Part shown: positions 35,250-45,301 of the stretch, piece after piece
How positions within the stretch are numbered: position 1 is the first letter of the stretch
Layout: every line of letters starts with the position of its first letter
Assembly (NCBI RefSeq): GCF_017497975.1
Contig: NZ_JAGDEL010000004.1
Span: forward strand, 248,001 to 312,000
DNA: 64,000 nucleotides
Source of the DNA: Metabacillus bambusae
GTDB taxonomy: Bacteria > Bacillota > Bacilli > Bacillales > Bacillaceae
Reading direction: 5' to 3'
Made by a program: the position numbers and the translations under genes
Notes under the pieces: generated by a model
The model's input: only the letters and a program-made list of their open reading frames with translations
What the model was told of the DNA's origin: nothing
The model's database searches: none

Positions 35250-36203
35250 TTATAATTGATTTGGCAGTAGTCCAGTTTTTTTATATTCTTCGATCTGGTC
35301 TTTAAGCGATGCTTGAAATTCCTTGTCTACAAGAGGACTAAACTTTCCTAGAGAAATCACGCCGTCCTGAAAATCAAAAAATAATTCTCCACTTTCAAGC
35401 TCACCTTTATTAAAGGAATTTGCTACAACCTCATATAAGACATCAACATGTTGGACGGTACTTGTCAACACCGTACCTTTTCCTAAGTCAGATTGATCGG
35501 ATACAAAACCAATTGCGTACAAGCCTTCCTCTTTTAGTCTTTCAATGACAGAAACATTATATCCATCTCCAGCTACATACACGATGTCAACACCACTTTT
35601 AATCATTTCATTAAGAAGCGGAATAGCAATCGATGTATCATCCCAGTCTTGCACATATTGAATTTCCACATGGACATTTTCATTTTGATAATAGGCTCCT
35701 TCAAAAAAGCCATCTACCTCAGGCTGCCACTCAAAGGCTGCTAAAACACCAACTTTATCAGTCTTTGACATTTCCCCTGCAACCATACCACCAAAAAACC
35801 CCATTGCATTTGACTTAAAATTTAAGCTAGTAACATTTTCTCCGTCAGCTTTCCCATTAAATAGAACGAAATGGATATCGGGATATTCACTACTAATTGT
35901 ATTAAAAAAATTAGCATATTCACTTCCATGACCGAAGATAAGATTCACATCATTTTGCTTAAATTCATCAATTGCAGCACGTATTTTGCTCTCATTGTTC
36001 ACTCCTTCTTTATAAAACACATCAACTTTTAGCTCAGATTGAATTTTTAGAAGGCCCATATAGCCCTTCGTTCCCCAAACTTGATCATCGATGGTTTCAG
36101 GTACAAGCAGACCTACCTTTTGAAGTTTCCCTTGTGCTGTAGGTTGTCCACAACCGAAAAGCGAAAAAAGTAAAATAAGGACAAGACCGAGCTTTTTGTA
36201 CAT
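35250..36203 (-). CDS. med: ComK regulator Med, BMP-family lipoprotein
   Basis: A 317-residue protein with a lipoprotein signal ending SLFGC (Cys18) and a BMP/PnrA-type periplasmic-binding fold (KVGLLVPETIDDQVWG, NLIFGHGSEYANFF, VYVAGDGYNVS). B. subtilis Med has the same length and stimulates comK expression; how a lipoprotein-like binding protein does so is not settled. I moved the start to ATG 36203 (MYKKLGLVLIL), seven bases after AGGAGG, instead of the TTG two codons earlier. The med-comZ order is conserved. Confidence 0.9.
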   Translation of the reverse strand: MYKKLGLVLILLFSLFGCGQPTAQGKLQKVGLLVPETIDDQVWGTKGYMGLLKIQSELKVDVFYKEGVNNESKIRAAIDEFKQNDVNLIFGHGSEYANFFNTISSEYPDIHFVLFNGKADGENVTSLNFKSNAMGFFGGMVAGEMSKTDKVGVLAAFEWQPEVDGFFEGAYYQNENVHVEIQYVQDWDDTSIAIPLLNEMIKSGVDIVYVAGDGYNVSVIERLKEEGLYAIGFVSDQSDLGKGTVLTSTVQHVDVLYEVVANSFNKGELESGELFFDFQDGVISLGKFSPLVDKEFQASLKDQIEEYKKTGLLPNQL

Positions 36204-36291
36204 GGGCAACCCTCCTATTCATTATGTACCTATTATACTTATCCTTTTTATTTTAGCCTTTCCTTATTTAATTGTACAAGTAATAACTGTT

Positions 36292-37089
36292 CTACGTCTT
36301 GAGAATCTCACTATACTTTTCAATAAATTCCTTCTGTGCTCTTAACCCTTTTTCAATACTTGTAGGTTTTTTGATCAAGTATTTTTCGGATCTACAATCA
36401 TTAAAATCTTCCGGATTCACCTTTAATTTTATTGAAAATGGTGACTTTTCGTTTTGCTTTAATTCACTTTGAATAGAATATGTTTTACCATGTTGAAATT
36501 TAGACAACAAATCAAAAATAGCGTTAACTGCATCTTGAATAAATAGGATAGGCTCGTCTATAATCAGAATTTCATTTTCATTATTATCATTGACTAAAAA
36601 TTGGTGGATTTTTTCTGTTGGAGGTTGAAATGGACCAAACAATATTGGAAGGTGAACCGACATTCGATTTTCTTTATTTTCGGAAAGATATTGCTCACAA
36701 AATGTAAGATGCTTATTTCGCAACACTTTATCTTCCCTATTCACTGTCGATATAAAGACATGTGGAACTTGTAATTCATTTGAAACTTCTACCGATTTAA
36801 GCAAAAGTTTACGATCTTGGTCTATTAATATAGTCTCATCACCATCGTCACAACAATGTATGATCATATCTACCGTGTTCTCATAATCTGATCTTTCATA
36901 TGTTTCAGTTGTTTGAAACAATGCATTTCTCCCAACCATCATCAACCGTTCATCTACTAACCGTTTATTAATTAAGTTACTCGATTTTAAAAGTACACCT
37001 TTCACCTCAACACCTTCATTAACGAACCTTTCACAAAGTGCAAATCCAACAAATGTGTGTGCTCCAAAGACAATTACTCGTTTAAACAT
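36292..37089 (-). CDS. NAD(P)-binding Rossmann-fold protein YjaV-like
   Basis: A 265-residue protein resembling short-chain or epimerase-type Rossmann proteins. The N-terminal strand RVIVFGAHTFVGFALCERF carries a glycine motif G-A-H-T-F-V-G that departs from the canonical GxxGxxG. DMIIHCCDDGDE, HVFISTVNRE and LPILFGPFQPP follow in the places of later epimerase strands; no YxxxK is evident. It may bind a nucleotide weakly or be a non-catalytic relative. The start at ATG 37089 has GAGGAGGAAAAGC upstream. Position upstream of med matches B. subtilis yjaV. Confidence 0.75.
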   Translation of the reverse strand: MFKRVIVFGAHTFVGFALCERFVNEGVEVKGVLLKSSNLINKRLVDERLMMVGRNALFQTTETYERSDYENTVDMIIHCCDDGDETILIDQDRKLLLKSVEVSNELQVPHVFISTVNREDKVLRNKHLTFCEQYLSENKENRMSVHLPILFGPFQPPTEKIHQFLVNDNNENEILIIDEPILFIQDAVNAIFDLLSKFQHGKTYSIQSELKQNEKSPFSIKLKVNPEDFNDCRSEKYLIKKPTSIEKGLRAQKEFIEKYSEILKT

Positions 37090-37230
37090 GCTTTTCCTCC
37101 TCGTAGGCAGATATATTATCGTATGCATGTAGGTTTCAATATAGTCCGTAGAGGAATGAGAAGAGGTTGAGCATTTCACACTTAGCAACCTCTCTTAGCG
37201 CGGATTGAATCACTAAACCTAAAGTTGTTC

Positions 37231-37280
37231 AAAAAAACACCAAAAATTGAGGGAAACTCCCCTGCAATTTTTGGTGTTTC
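37231..37280 (-). terminator. yjaU terminator
   Basis: ACACCAAAAATTG and CAATTTTTGGTGT arms, perfect over 13 bp, with TTTTTTT following on the minus strand. Confidence 0.85.
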
Positions 37281-37305
37281 TAACTGTACAAATAACTTTA
37301 TCACG

Positions 37306-38040
37306 TTACAAGACCTTCTCATTCTCTTTATAGAATTTAATAATTGATTGGTTCGTTCGGTAAGGATTATCTCCTAGATGATAAATGAGTTGAATTGGAC
37401 TACCCATACTTTTTCTTATCTCTTCATATTTTTTGCTATGATCTTGCGGTGGATATGTGTTGAAATTCATTCTTTGCCAAATCCTAACTGGCTTTTGAGA
37501 GGTTATATTATGCATCGAAGGTAGATTTGATGATGATTTTATCATTTTTCCATCAATACCATATGCTATCGATATTTCTTTTATTAAACGCTTATAAAAG
37601 AACTTATGCTCTTTTTCCTTTTCGAGATGGGCTTGGAGGTCAAGGCAAGGATTCATCATTGCCACAGAGCGGATCTTATCAGGTATGGTCTCCATTAATT
37701 GTAATGCTGTTAATCCACCCATTCCTTCTGATAACAAATGAACCCGATCATTTAAAATTTCTTTCTTCATTATCATGTGGTAAAGCTGCTTTGCCATTGT
37801 AACTGCTCGAGGACTCCCCCAGTTACTTCCGTATAAATTTGAATGAAACAGTGTATATCCTTGATTCATTAAGTCAGATATAAGTTGATTTCGGCCATAA
37901 TGTTGATGCCAAAAGCTTGAGGATTCATCGACAAAATCTGATCGATCTCCTAATATTAAAATTCCAAACCCATTCGGTTTTGTCGGTAAATGGACGACAT
38001 TCCATTCCGTTTCAAGCTGAAAAAAGCGCTCCGTAATCAT
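37306..38040 (-). CDS. yjaU: Alpha/beta-hydrolase-like protein YjaU, nucleophile replaced
   Basis: A 244-residue protein with alpha/beta-hydrolase architecture. The nucleophile elbow GxSxGG appears as SEGMGG (about 104-109, after the strand RVHLL), so the serine position is Gly and the first Gly is Ser. This argues against ordinary serine hydrolase activity. Other strand motifs (FGILILGDRSDF, HSNLYGSNWGSP, SVAMMNPCLD) remain. The start is ATG 38040; a GTG one codon earlier is equally possible, with AAAGGTGG upstream. It has its own terminator. Position matches B. subtilis yjaU. Confidence 0.75.
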   Translation of the reverse strand: MITERFFQLETEWNVVHLPTKPNGFGILILGDRSDFVDESSSFWHQHYGRNQLISDLMNQGYTLFHSNLYGSNWGSPRAVTMAKQLYHMIMKKEILNDRVHLLSEGMGGLTALQLMETIPDKIRSVAMMNPCLDLQAHLEKEKEHKFFYKRLIKEISIAYGIDGKMIKSSSNLPSMHNITSQKPVRIWQRMNFNTYPPQDHSKKYEEIRKSMGSPIQLIYHLGDNPYRTNQSIIKFYKENEKVL

Positions 38041-38293
38041 CACTTGCCCACCACCTTTCTCTTTTTAGACTTTTAAATGAGGAAAAGAGGTTGTGAAAAC
38101 ATCATATTCCTTTCCCGTTTATATAATGTATGTATACTATGTTAAAAAGAATGGGACTCTATCACAGATCTCGAAAATATAGACCTTTGTCATGTATGGA
38201 AAGTTCATGAACAATTCAAAAAGATACTTTTAAAAATGAATTAATATGTGATAATATATAGTGAGATATTGTCTGGAAATAGAGGTGAATGCA

Positions 38294-38485
38294 GTGCGTT
38301 TCTTTTGGACATTTTTTTGGGGCTTTTTATTAATCCACATGGCATCATATGTTGTTAATTCTATGACTGGTGGTCATTACGACTTTATGGCTGCAACTAT
38401 TTTATCTGTCGTTGCAATCGTTGTCATCTTTATCATCGCTGAAGTTATTCCTAACGAACCAGTAGCGAAGCATGATCATCATTAA
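38294..38485 (+). CDS. yjzD: DUF2929 small membrane protein YjzD
   Basis: A 63-residue protein with two hydrophobic helices (about 3-20, WTFFWGFLLIHMASYV, and 32-49, MAATILSVVAIVVIFIIA) joined by a short loop NSMTGGHYDF, and a histidine-containing tail (AKHDHH). It matches YjzD (DUF2929), a Bacillus family of unknown function. I chose GTG 38294, six bases after AGAGGTG; an upstream frame extension is not membrane-like. It is convergent with yjzC, sharing a terminator. Confidence 0.85.
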   Translation: MRFFWTFFWGFLLIHMASYVVNSMTGGHYDFMAATILSVVAIVVIFIIAEVIPNEPVAKHDHH

Positions 38486-38507
38486 TAATTGATTTTCGAC
38501 TTAAATT

Positions 38508-38541
38508 CAAAAAACCCTACTTAAAAGTAGGGTTTTTTGAA
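38508..38541. terminator. Bidirectional terminator between yjzD and yjzC
   Basis: AAAAAACCCTACTT and AAGTAGGGTTTTTT are perfectly complementary, giving a T tract in both directions. Confidence 0.92.
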
Positions 38542-38563
38542 TTTTTTCTGTATTAAGGTAGGG

Positions 38564-38743
38564 TTAAGGTTTTCTCTTATATGTCCATTGGCGATTATCA
38601 TTAGCTGTTTCAGGGAAACGATCTCCTGCTTTTAATCTAATTTGACCAGGATTTTTTACATTATCGCCTGTTTCACCTATTTCTACATAAACTCCATTAT
38701 TAGGTGCTTTTTGACCTGATCTAAAACGATGCTGTTGACCCAT
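38564..38743 (-). CDS. yjzC: Small protein YjzC, 59 residues
   Basis: MGQQHRFRSGQKAPNNGVYV followed by EIGETGDNVKNPG and a basic end WTYKRKP. A 59-residue soluble basic protein identical in length to B. subtilis YjzC and located next to argF and yjzD as there. GAGAGGAGGGATACGA places a strong ribosome binding site before the ATG. Its function is unknown; the glycine- and proline-rich sequence with RLKAGDRFPET suggests a small beta fold. It lies upstream of nothing in the same direction except the yjaU group, which has a separate promoter region. Confidence 0.88.
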   Translation of the reverse strand: MGQQHRFRSGQKAPNNGVYVEIGETGDNVKNPGQIRLKAGDRFPETANDNRQWTYKRKP

Positions 38744-38878
38744 TCGTATCCCTCCTCTCTTACTTGCTTAGTATCTCCATACAGACTTTTTTCATGAGTT
38801 CAATAAAAGTTCTTTACACAGTCACTTTCCTGTATTTAATGGTAATGTGAATTGTAATTACGCTTAAATCTAATTGTA

Positions 38879-38909
38879 CAAAAAAACCTGACACTTTTTG
38901 TGCCAGGTC
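38879..38909 (-). terminator. Arginine operon terminator
   Basis: ACCTGGCAC and GTGTCAGGT arms, then TTTTTTT on the minus strand, at the end of argF. Confidence 0.85.
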
Positions 38910-38914
38910 GTTAA

Positions 38915-39859
38915 TTATGCAAGTAGTTCCTTCAGCAAAGCTTTTTGAACATGTAGACGATTTTCTGCTTGTTCAAATACAGCTGAGTGCTCCCCATCTA
39001 TAATCGATGCTGTTACTTCCTCTTCACGGTGTGCTGGTAAGCAATGAAGGAAATAGTAATCTTCCTTCGCATGCTTGACTAACTGATCATTAACTTGGAA
39101 GTCCTTAAAAGCAACTAAACGTTTTTGTTGTTCACTTTCTTGCCCCATACTTGCCCAAACATCTGTATAAATAATATCCGCATCTTTAACAGCTTCAATT
39201 GGATCATTCGTAACTGTAATAGTAGCTCCAGTTTCTGCAGCAATTTTTTGTGCTTCTTCTACAACAGATTGATTTGGTTCATAGCCCTTAGGACAGCCTA
39301 ATGAAAAGTCCATTCCAACCTTTGCAGCAGCGATCATTAGAGAATGGGCTACATTGTTTCCGTCACCTAAATAAGCTGTTTTTACGCCAACGAACTTTTC
39401 CTTTAAGCGATAAATTGTTTTTAAATCAGCAAGTGCTTGGCATGGGTGAAAAAGATCGGTTAATCCGTTGATAACAGGAATGCTAGCATGCTTAGCAAGT
39501 TCTTCAATTTTATCATGACCAAAGGTACGAATCATAATCCCATCAACATATCCAGACAATACCTTTGCTGTATCAGATACAGGCTCACCTCTGCCTAATT
39601 GGAGATCCTGACTACTTAAAAATAGTGCATGGCCTCCTAATTGAAGCATACCTGTTTCAAAGGAAACACGAGTTCTAGTTGACGATTTTTCGAAAATCAT
39701 TGCTAATGTTTTGCCCTTTAACACGGGCTGAAGTGGGTTCTCCTCTAATTTAAATGCTTCATCTATAAGGTTCAGAATTTCTTCTTTACTATAATCAAGT
39801 AGTGTTAAAAAGTCTCTTTTTTCTACTGTTTTTTTCTCTTTTAGTTTTACATTACTCAT
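38915..39859 (-). CDS. argF: Ornithine carbamoyltransferase
   Basis: A 314-residue enzyme that makes citrulline from ornithine and carbamoyl phosphate. The carbamoyl-phosphate motif STRTR (in [13 protein letters not shown]), the HPCQALAD motif and the ornithine-side HCLPAH are intact. It is the last gene of the arginine operon. Its ATG overlaps the carB stop by four bases (ATGA type), so it is translationally coupled to the enzyme that makes its substrate. Length agrees with the Bacillus enzyme. A strong terminator follows. Confidence 0.97.
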   Translation of the reverse strand: MSNVKLKEKKTVEKRDFLTLLDYSKEEILNLIDEAFKLEENPLQPVLKGKTLAMIFEKSSTRTRVSFETGMLQLGGHALFLSSQDLQLGRGEPVSDTAKVLSGYVDGIMIRTFGHDKIEELAKHASIPVINGLTDLFHPCQALADLKTIYRLKEKFVGVKTAYLGDGNNVAHSLMIAAAKVGMDFSLGCPKGYEPNQSVVEEAQKIAAETGATITVTNDPIEAVKDADIIYTDVWASMGQESEQQKRLVAFKDFQVNDQLVKHAKEDYYFLHCLPAHREEEVTASIIDGEHSAVFEQAENRLHVQKALLKELLA

Positions 39860-42800
39860 TGCTTAACCACTTCCTTCTTTGTAAGCTGTTGTATTGATTG
39901 TACAGTATCGTCACTAGTTGCTATCGCTTGTAAACACGCGTAGTAAGTAGCAAGGTTTGTAAATAAAATCATCCCTTTATCTAATGCCAATTGACGATCT
40001 AATTTAGCCTCTTCACTGTCAATTAGTGAAACAAAGATTCCTTTATTTCCTTCAATCCATGAAGAATACCCACTGATTTTTACTTGAAGACCCGCTTGCT
40101 TTGTTACTTTAATCGCTTCTTCATTTTCGATATCAAAATAAACACTTGTTACATCCTGTAAGTCTTTATAAAAAATCTTACGATACACACTTTGAAGATT
40201 TTGTCCTACACACATACCTTCACCAGTTGCCTTCATTTCTGGTCCAAGTGTTATATCGACATCATGTAGAGCATGGCTAGAAAATACAGGGTATTTTACT
40301 GCAACCCAATCGTTTATTTCAGCTGGCTTAATGGTAAGCTCACTTAAAGCTTTTCCACATAATAAATAAGTAGCGTGCTTAATAATTGGAATACCTGTTA
40401 CTTTACTTATGATCGGTGCTGTTCTACTTGCACGTGGATTTACTTCAAGTATATAGATTTGATTTCCGTTTACTAAAAATTGAATATTCATAATCCCACG
40501 GTAATTAAGCTTTTTCACTAATGCATTCGCATATTCGGCTATTACCTGTTTATTGTTTTCAGTTAAGCTTTGAGATGGAAGAATCGCAAGACTATCCCCA
40601 GAGTGAACACCTGCTGGCTCTACATGTTCAATATGGGTTGGAATAAAAGCTTCCTTACCATCTGAAATGAGATCAATCTCTCCTTCAAGACCTTGAACGA
40701 ATTGATCAATTAGTACAGGATATATCATATTTACACTTTCAGAAAGTAATTGAGTTAATGTCTCTTCATTATGAACAACTACCATTCCTTTACCACCAAT
40801 TACATAGGAAGGTCTTAAAAGAACTGGATAACCTATTTCATTTGCGCCTTTTACTGCTTCATCTGCATTGTTTGCTGTTAACCCAACAGCATGTGGGATT
40901 GAGAGCTCATCTAATAATTGATAAAACTTATCGCGATCCTCTAACCAATCAAGAGTGTCAGTATCAGTTCCTAACAATGTTACCCCCGCTGCTTCTAATT
41001 GTTCAGCAAGATTAATTGCTGTTTGACCACCGTACTGGACGATGACTGAATCAATTTTTTCTGATTCAACAATATTTAGAACATGCTCAAGAGTAATTGG
41101 TTCAAAATAAAGACGATCCGCTGTTTCAAAATCAGTACTAACTGTTTCTGGGTTATTGTTAATCATGATTGCTTCATAGCCTAGTTGCTTCAATGCTTTA
41201 ATTCCATGAACAGCACTATAATCAAATTCAATTCCTTGGCCGATACGAATAGGTCCAGAACCTATAATTAAAATCTTTTTCTTATTTGATAATGTAGGTT
41301 GTTCATTTTCACCGAAGTATGTTGAATAAAAATAATTTGTGCGTGCCTCAAACTCTGCTGCACATGTATCAACATATTTATAAGCAGCCTTTACTCCTAC
41401 TTCCAGGCGAAGTTTTCTTACATCTGCCTCAGGTGCCTGAATTAATGATGCGATTGTCCTGTCTGAGAAACCCTTCTCCTTTACTTTTGCAAGAAATTCA
41501 CCATCTAGAGTTGAAATAGTTTCCTGTTTCAGTTGAAGTTCAAGAGCAACAATCTGCTTAAAGCATGAGAGAAAATAAAGATCCATTTCTGTCATTTGAT
41601 GTATTTCTTCAATCGTCATTCCTCTTCTAATCAGTTCCATTACAGCAAAGAATCGACGGTCATCTGTTTTATTCATTAATTCGACAATTGCATTTGTTGA
41701 TAAATCCACGAGCTCTGGCAAATGCGTTCCGATATTGTCTAGTTCAAGTGAATCACAAGCCTTTTGAAGAGCTGCTTCAAGATTTCGTTCAATCGCCATG
41801 ACTTCACCAGTTGCCTTCATTTTCGTGCCTAGCTTGCGATCTGCTTTATTGAATTTATCAAATGGCCATCTTGGAAACTTCACAACCACATAATCAAGTG
41901 CTGGTTCAAAGCTAGCATACGTACTCATTGTTAAAGGATTTTTTAATTCCTCTAATGTATAACCAACCGCAAGCTTTGCTGCAATTTTTGCAATTGGATA
42001 GCCTGTAGCCTTTGATGCTAGAGCAGATGATCTGCTAACGCGTGGATTTACTTCAATGACATAATATTGCTTACTTTTTGGATCTAATGCTAATTGTATG
42101 TTACATCCACCGACAACACCAAGAGCTGAAACGATCTTTACTGCAGCAGTTCTCAGCATATGATAATCCTGATCAGTCAGGGTTTGAGATGGGGCAACAA
42201 CAATTGAGTCACCAGTATGAACCCCAACTGGATCAATGTTTTCCATATTACATACAGAAATACATGTACCCTTTTGATCACGAATCATCTCATATTCAAC
42301 TTCTTTAAAGCCTGCAATACTTTTTTCGATTAAACATTGGGTAATCGGACTAGCTTGTAAGCCGCTTTTTACTAGCTTTTTAAATTCTTCTACATTATTA
42401 GCAATTCCCCCACCTTTACCACCTAGTGTATAAGCAGGACGAATGATGATTGGGAAGCCAATTTTATTCGAAAATTCAAAGGCTTCTTCTAGAGTTGTTA
42501 CAATTGAGCTTTCAGGAATTGGTTCATTTAAATCGTACATTAATTGACGGAACTCATTGCGATCTTCACCTTTTCGGATCGATTCAATTGATGTACCAAG
42601 TAACTGAACACCATACTTTTCTAAAACCCCTGCTTCATGAAGCTCCATTGCTAGATTAAGTCCTGTTTGACCACCTAATGAAGCGAGTAATCCATCAGGT
42701 CTTTCTTTCGCAATAATTTTTGTTACACTTTCTATAGTTAACGGTTCAAAATAAAGGACGTCTGAAAATTCTTCATCAGTCATAATTGTTGCTGGATTGT

Positions 42801-42945
42801 TGTTCACTAAAACAACTGTGTAGCCCTCTTCCTTCAAGGCTAAACATCCTTGTGTTCCAGCATAATCAAATTCTGCCGCCTGACCAATTATGATAGGGCC
42901 AGAACCGATGACAACTATTTTTTTAATTGATTGGTTTTTAGACAT
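39856..42945 (-). CDS. carB: Carbamoyl-phosphate synthase large subunit, arginine-specific
   Basis: A 1029-residue large subunit with two homologous ATP-grasp halves, each opening with a GSGPIxIGQ motif ([13 protein letters not shown] near residue 10 and [13 protein letters not shown] near 555) and a C-terminal MGS-like domain. It makes carbamoyl phosphate from bicarbonate, ammonia tunnelled from CarA, and two ATP. The length of about 1030 is that of the arginine-specific Bacillus paralogue, shorter than the pyrimidine enzyme PyrAB. It overlaps carA by eight bases and argF by four. Confidence 0.97.
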   Translation of the reverse strand: MSKNQSIKKIVVIGSGPIIIGQAAEFDYAGTQGCLALKEEGYTVVLVNNNPATIMTDEEFSDVLYFEPLTIESVTKIIAKERPDGLLASLGGQTGLNLAMELHEAGVLEKYGVQLLGTSIESIRKGEDRNEFRQLMYDLNEPIPESSIVTTLEEAFEFSNKIGFPIIIRPAYTLGGKGGGIANNVEEFKKLVKSGLQASPITQCLIEKSIAGFKEVEYEMIRDQKGTCISVCNMENIDPVGVHTGDSIVVAPSQTLTDQDYHMLRTAAVKIVSALGVVGGCNIQLALDPKSKQYYVIEVNPRVSRSSALASKATGYPIAKIAAKLAVGYTLEELKNPLTMSTYASFEPALDYVVVKFPRWPFDKFNKADRKLGTKMKATGEVMAIERNLEAALQKACDSLELDNIGTHLPELVDLSTNAIVELMNKTDDRRFFAVMELIRRGMTIEEIHQMTEMDLYFLSCFKQIVALELQLKQETISTLDGEFLAKVKEKGFSDRTIASLIQAPEADVRKLRLEVGVKAAYKYVDTCAAEFEARTNYFYSTYFGENEQPTLSNKKKILIIGSGPIRIGQGIEFDYSAVHGIKALKQLGYEAIMINNNPETVSTDFETADRLYFEPITLEHVLNIVESEKIDSVIVQYGGQTAINLAEQLEAAGVTLLGTDTDTLDWLEDRDKFYQLLDELSIPHAVGLTANNADEAVKGANEIGYPVLLRPSYVIGGKGMVVVHNEETLTQLLSESVNMIYPVLIDQFVQGLEGEIDLISDGKEAFIPTHIEHVEPAGVHSGDSLAILPSQSLTENNKQVIAEYANALVKKLNYRGIMNIQFLVNGNQIYILEVNPRASRTAPIISKVTGIPIIKHATYLLCGKALSELTIKPAEINDWVAVKYPVFSSHALHDVDITLGPEMKATGEGMCVGQNLQSVYRKIFYKDLQDVTSVYFDIENEEAIKVTKQAGLQVKISGYSSWIEGNKGIFVSLIDSEEAKLDRQLALDKGMILFTNLATYYACLQAIATSDDTVQSIQQLTKKEVVKQ

Positions 42946-44008
42946 AAAGAATATCTCCTTTTGTAGCAGCGACTAAATCTAAAAATTCATCAAAAATCCA
43001 TTCACTATCTGAAGGTCCTGGATGTGCCTCTGGATGAAATTGTGCTGTTAAAATTGGTAATGTAGAATGTGCTAGACCTTCTATTGAATCATCATTTATA
43101 TGATAAAAACGAGTTTTCAAATCCGTTGCTTTTAAACTATCCCCGATGACAACATAGCTATGGTTTTGCGAAGTCATAAATACTTTATCTGTTTTTAAAT
43201 CATAAACAGGCTGATTTGCCCCTCTATGCCCAAACAAAAGCTTTTTCGTTTTTGCACCAAAGGATAAAGCGATCAACTGATGTCCTAGGCATATACCTAG
43301 TGTGGGATAGGAGGAAACAATTTCTTTTATTTGTGAAAAATAGGTTGATAACTGCTCAGGATCCCCTGGACCATTTGATAATAAGACACCATCAGGTTTT
43401 AACTCAGCTACTTTATCCATCATCTTTAATGGAACAGTTGTAACTTTACATCCCCGATTAACTAATGATGTTAAAATTGATTTCTTATAGCCAAAGTCGA
43501 TTAAAGCTACATGCTTCTCACCCTCGCCATAAGTTTCTAGCTTAGTTGAGGTAACTTCAAAAACTCCATCCTCATAAATTGCACAAGGCTGAGCTTCCTG
43601 ATTAAGAGTTGGTGAAATGGTTGCAGCCATAGAGCCATGGCTTCGAATTTTTTTTACAACTGCACGTGTATCAATATGATGTATAATCGGTATGTTCCAC
43701 TTTTGCAAATATTCCTTAAAGCTATATTGTGCTTCATAATGTGAATAGGCTGATGTACATTCATAGATCACCACTGCTTTTACTTGTGGCTGCTTACTCT
43801 CATCATCTGTAATATTGATACCGTAATTCCCTATAAGAGGATACGTAAAAACCACAATTTGATTCTTATATGAAGGATCTGTTAACACTTCCTGGTACCC
43901 TGTCATTCCTGTAAAAAATACAATTTCTCCGTTGATGTCTTGTGTTGATCCATGTTCAAGTTCTCCGGTATATACTGAACCATCCTCTAAATGGAGATAT
44001 CCTTTCAT
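42938..44008 (-). CDS. carA: Carbamoyl-phosphate synthase small subunit, arginine-specific
   Basis: A 356-residue glutaminase subunit. The N-terminal CPSase small-chain domain (GYLHLEDGSVYTGE, GMTGYQEVLTDPSY) is followed by the class I amidotransferase domain, with nucleophile Cys in LGICLGHQL and the His-Glu pair in QFHPEAHPGP. It supplies ammonia to CarB. It starts at 44008 after a 132-base gap from argD, and that gap contains an ARG-box-like promoter. It overlaps carB by eight bases. Confidence 0.97.
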   Translation of the reverse strand: MKGYLHLEDGSVYTGELEHGSTQDINGEIVFFTGMTGYQEVLTDPSYKNQIVVFTYPLIGNYGINITDDESKQPQVKAVVIYECTSAYSHYEAQYSFKEYLQKWNIPIIHHIDTRAVVKKIRSHGSMAATISPTLNQEAQPCAIYEDGVFEVTSTKLETYGEGEKHVALIDFGYKKSILTSLVNRGCKVTTVPLKMMDKVAELKPDGVLLSNGPGDPEQLSTYFSQIKEIVSSYPTLGICLGHQLIALSFGAKTKKLLFGHRGANQPVYDLKTDKVFMTSQNHSYVVIGDSLKATDLKTRFYHINDDSIEGLAHSTLPILTAQFHPEAHPGPSDSEWIFDEFLDLVAATKGDILYV

Positions 44009-44087
44009 CTGTTCGCACCTCGTTTGCTAAAGTAATACTTCTAAAAGTAGGTCTGTATTTCCTACTAATTAATCTCTAATTGGATAA

Positions 44088-44115
44088 ATATTAAAAACTT
44101 AGTATTTTTATTCAA
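44088..44115 (-). promoter_or_regulatory. Internal promoter with an ARG-box-like sequence before carA
   Basis: On the minus strand TTGAAT (44115-44110) and TAATAT (44093-44088) are 16 bases apart. The -35 region reads TGTTGAATAAAAATACTAAG, close to the AhrC box CATGAATAAAAATKCAAK. This suggests a second, arginine-regulated start for carAB-argF. Confidence 0.5.
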
Positions 44116-44140
44116 CACTTTGTAAAAAAAAGTGCCCAAA

Positions 44141-45301
44141 TTAATGAGCGACCGTAGATTGCTTTAATGTAGAGAATGTCCGACCAATGATTCCAACCGC
44201 CTCGTCAATCTCTTCATATGAAATCGTTAATGGCGGGAGCAGACGTATGACATTTGGACCTGCTGGTAAAACAAGAAGGTTATTGTCTCTTAACTGATCG
44301 ACTATCATACTTACTTGTTCCTTACATTCTATACCAATTAATAAGCCTTTTCCACGTATTTCCTTCACAAGTGGATGATTTCCTACTATGTTATTCAACT
44401 TATTAACTAAGTATATATTTTTTTCGTTAACTTCGTTTAAAAAATCATCCTGTAGAATCTTGGTCATTGTTGCTTTTGCAGCAGCCATTGCAATCGGATT
44501 TCCTCCAAAGGTCGAGCCATGGCTTCCTGCTTGAAAGGTTTCAATTAATGATGCTTTACCGATCATTGCTCCAACTGGTATCCCACTTCCTAAGCCCTTT
44601 GCAGAGGTTATGATATCTGGAGATAATCCATAATGTTGATAGCCAAAAGCTTTTCCTGTTCGACCGATACCTGTTTGAACCTCATCGATTATTAATAAGG
44701 CGCCAACACGTTTACATGTTTCAGCGACTTTATCAATAAATTCTTGCTCTGCCGGAACCACTCCACCTTCACCTTGAACAACTTCAAGCATGATTGCAGC
44801 TACATCTTCTTCTAGTTCCTCTAAAGCTTCCGTTTGATTGTATGGAAGATAGGTGAATTTTTCGAGAAGGGGACCAAAGCCTTGTTGTATTTTTTCCTGA
44901 CCTGTTGCTGACATTGTTGCAAAGGTTCTACCATGAAATGATTGAAGAAATGTCACAATCTTTGTTTTTCCTGTGTGTTTTCTCGCTAATTTAATGGCTG
45001 CCTCATTCGCTTCCGCTCCACTGTTACAAAAGAACACTGCCTCTCCATCACTATACTCAACTAAAAGCTTAGCTACTTCCTCTTGGATTGGCTGATGAAA
45101 AAGATTAGATACATGCCAATATTTTTTAATCTGATCTTGAACAGCGTTCATTACATCATCATCTGCGTGACCTAAATTGCAAACAGCGATTCCTGATACA
45201 AAATCAAGGTACTTCTTATCATTTTCATCCGTTATCCATGATCCTTTTGCTTCTTTAACTGTAACATTCCATCTAGCATAAGTAGGAAATAAATAACTCA
45301 T
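44141..45301 (-). CDS. argD: Acetylornithine aminotransferase
   Basis: A 386-residue class III PLP aminotransferase that converts N-acetylglutamate semialdehyde to N-acetylornithine. The cofactor lysine lies in [10 protein letters not shown], preceded by the PLP-binding Asp motif [15 protein letters not shown]; the phosphate-binding region is [17 protein letters not shown]. Length matches B. subtilis ArgD. Its ATG overlaps the last base of argB, and it is followed by the ARG-box gap before carA. Confidence 0.96.
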   Translation of the reverse strand: MSYLFPTYARWNVTVKEAKGSWITDENDKKYLDFVSGIAVCNLGHADDDVMNAVQDQIKKYWHVSNLFHQPIQEEVAKLLVEYSDGEAVFFCNSGAEANEAAIKLARKHTGKTKIVTFLQSFHGRTFATMSATGQEKIQQGFGPLLEKFTYLPYNQTEALEELEEDVAAIMLEVVQGEGGVVPAEQEFIDKVAETCKRVGALLIIDEVQTGIGRTGKAFGYQHYGLSPDIITSAKGLGSGIPVGAMIGKASLIETFQAGSHGSTFGGNPIAMAAAKATMTKILQDDFLNEVNEKNIYLVNKLNNIVGNHPLVKEIRGKGLLIGIECKEQVSMIVDQLRDNNLLVLPAGPNVIRLLPPLTISYEEIDEAVGIIGRTFSTLKQSTVAH

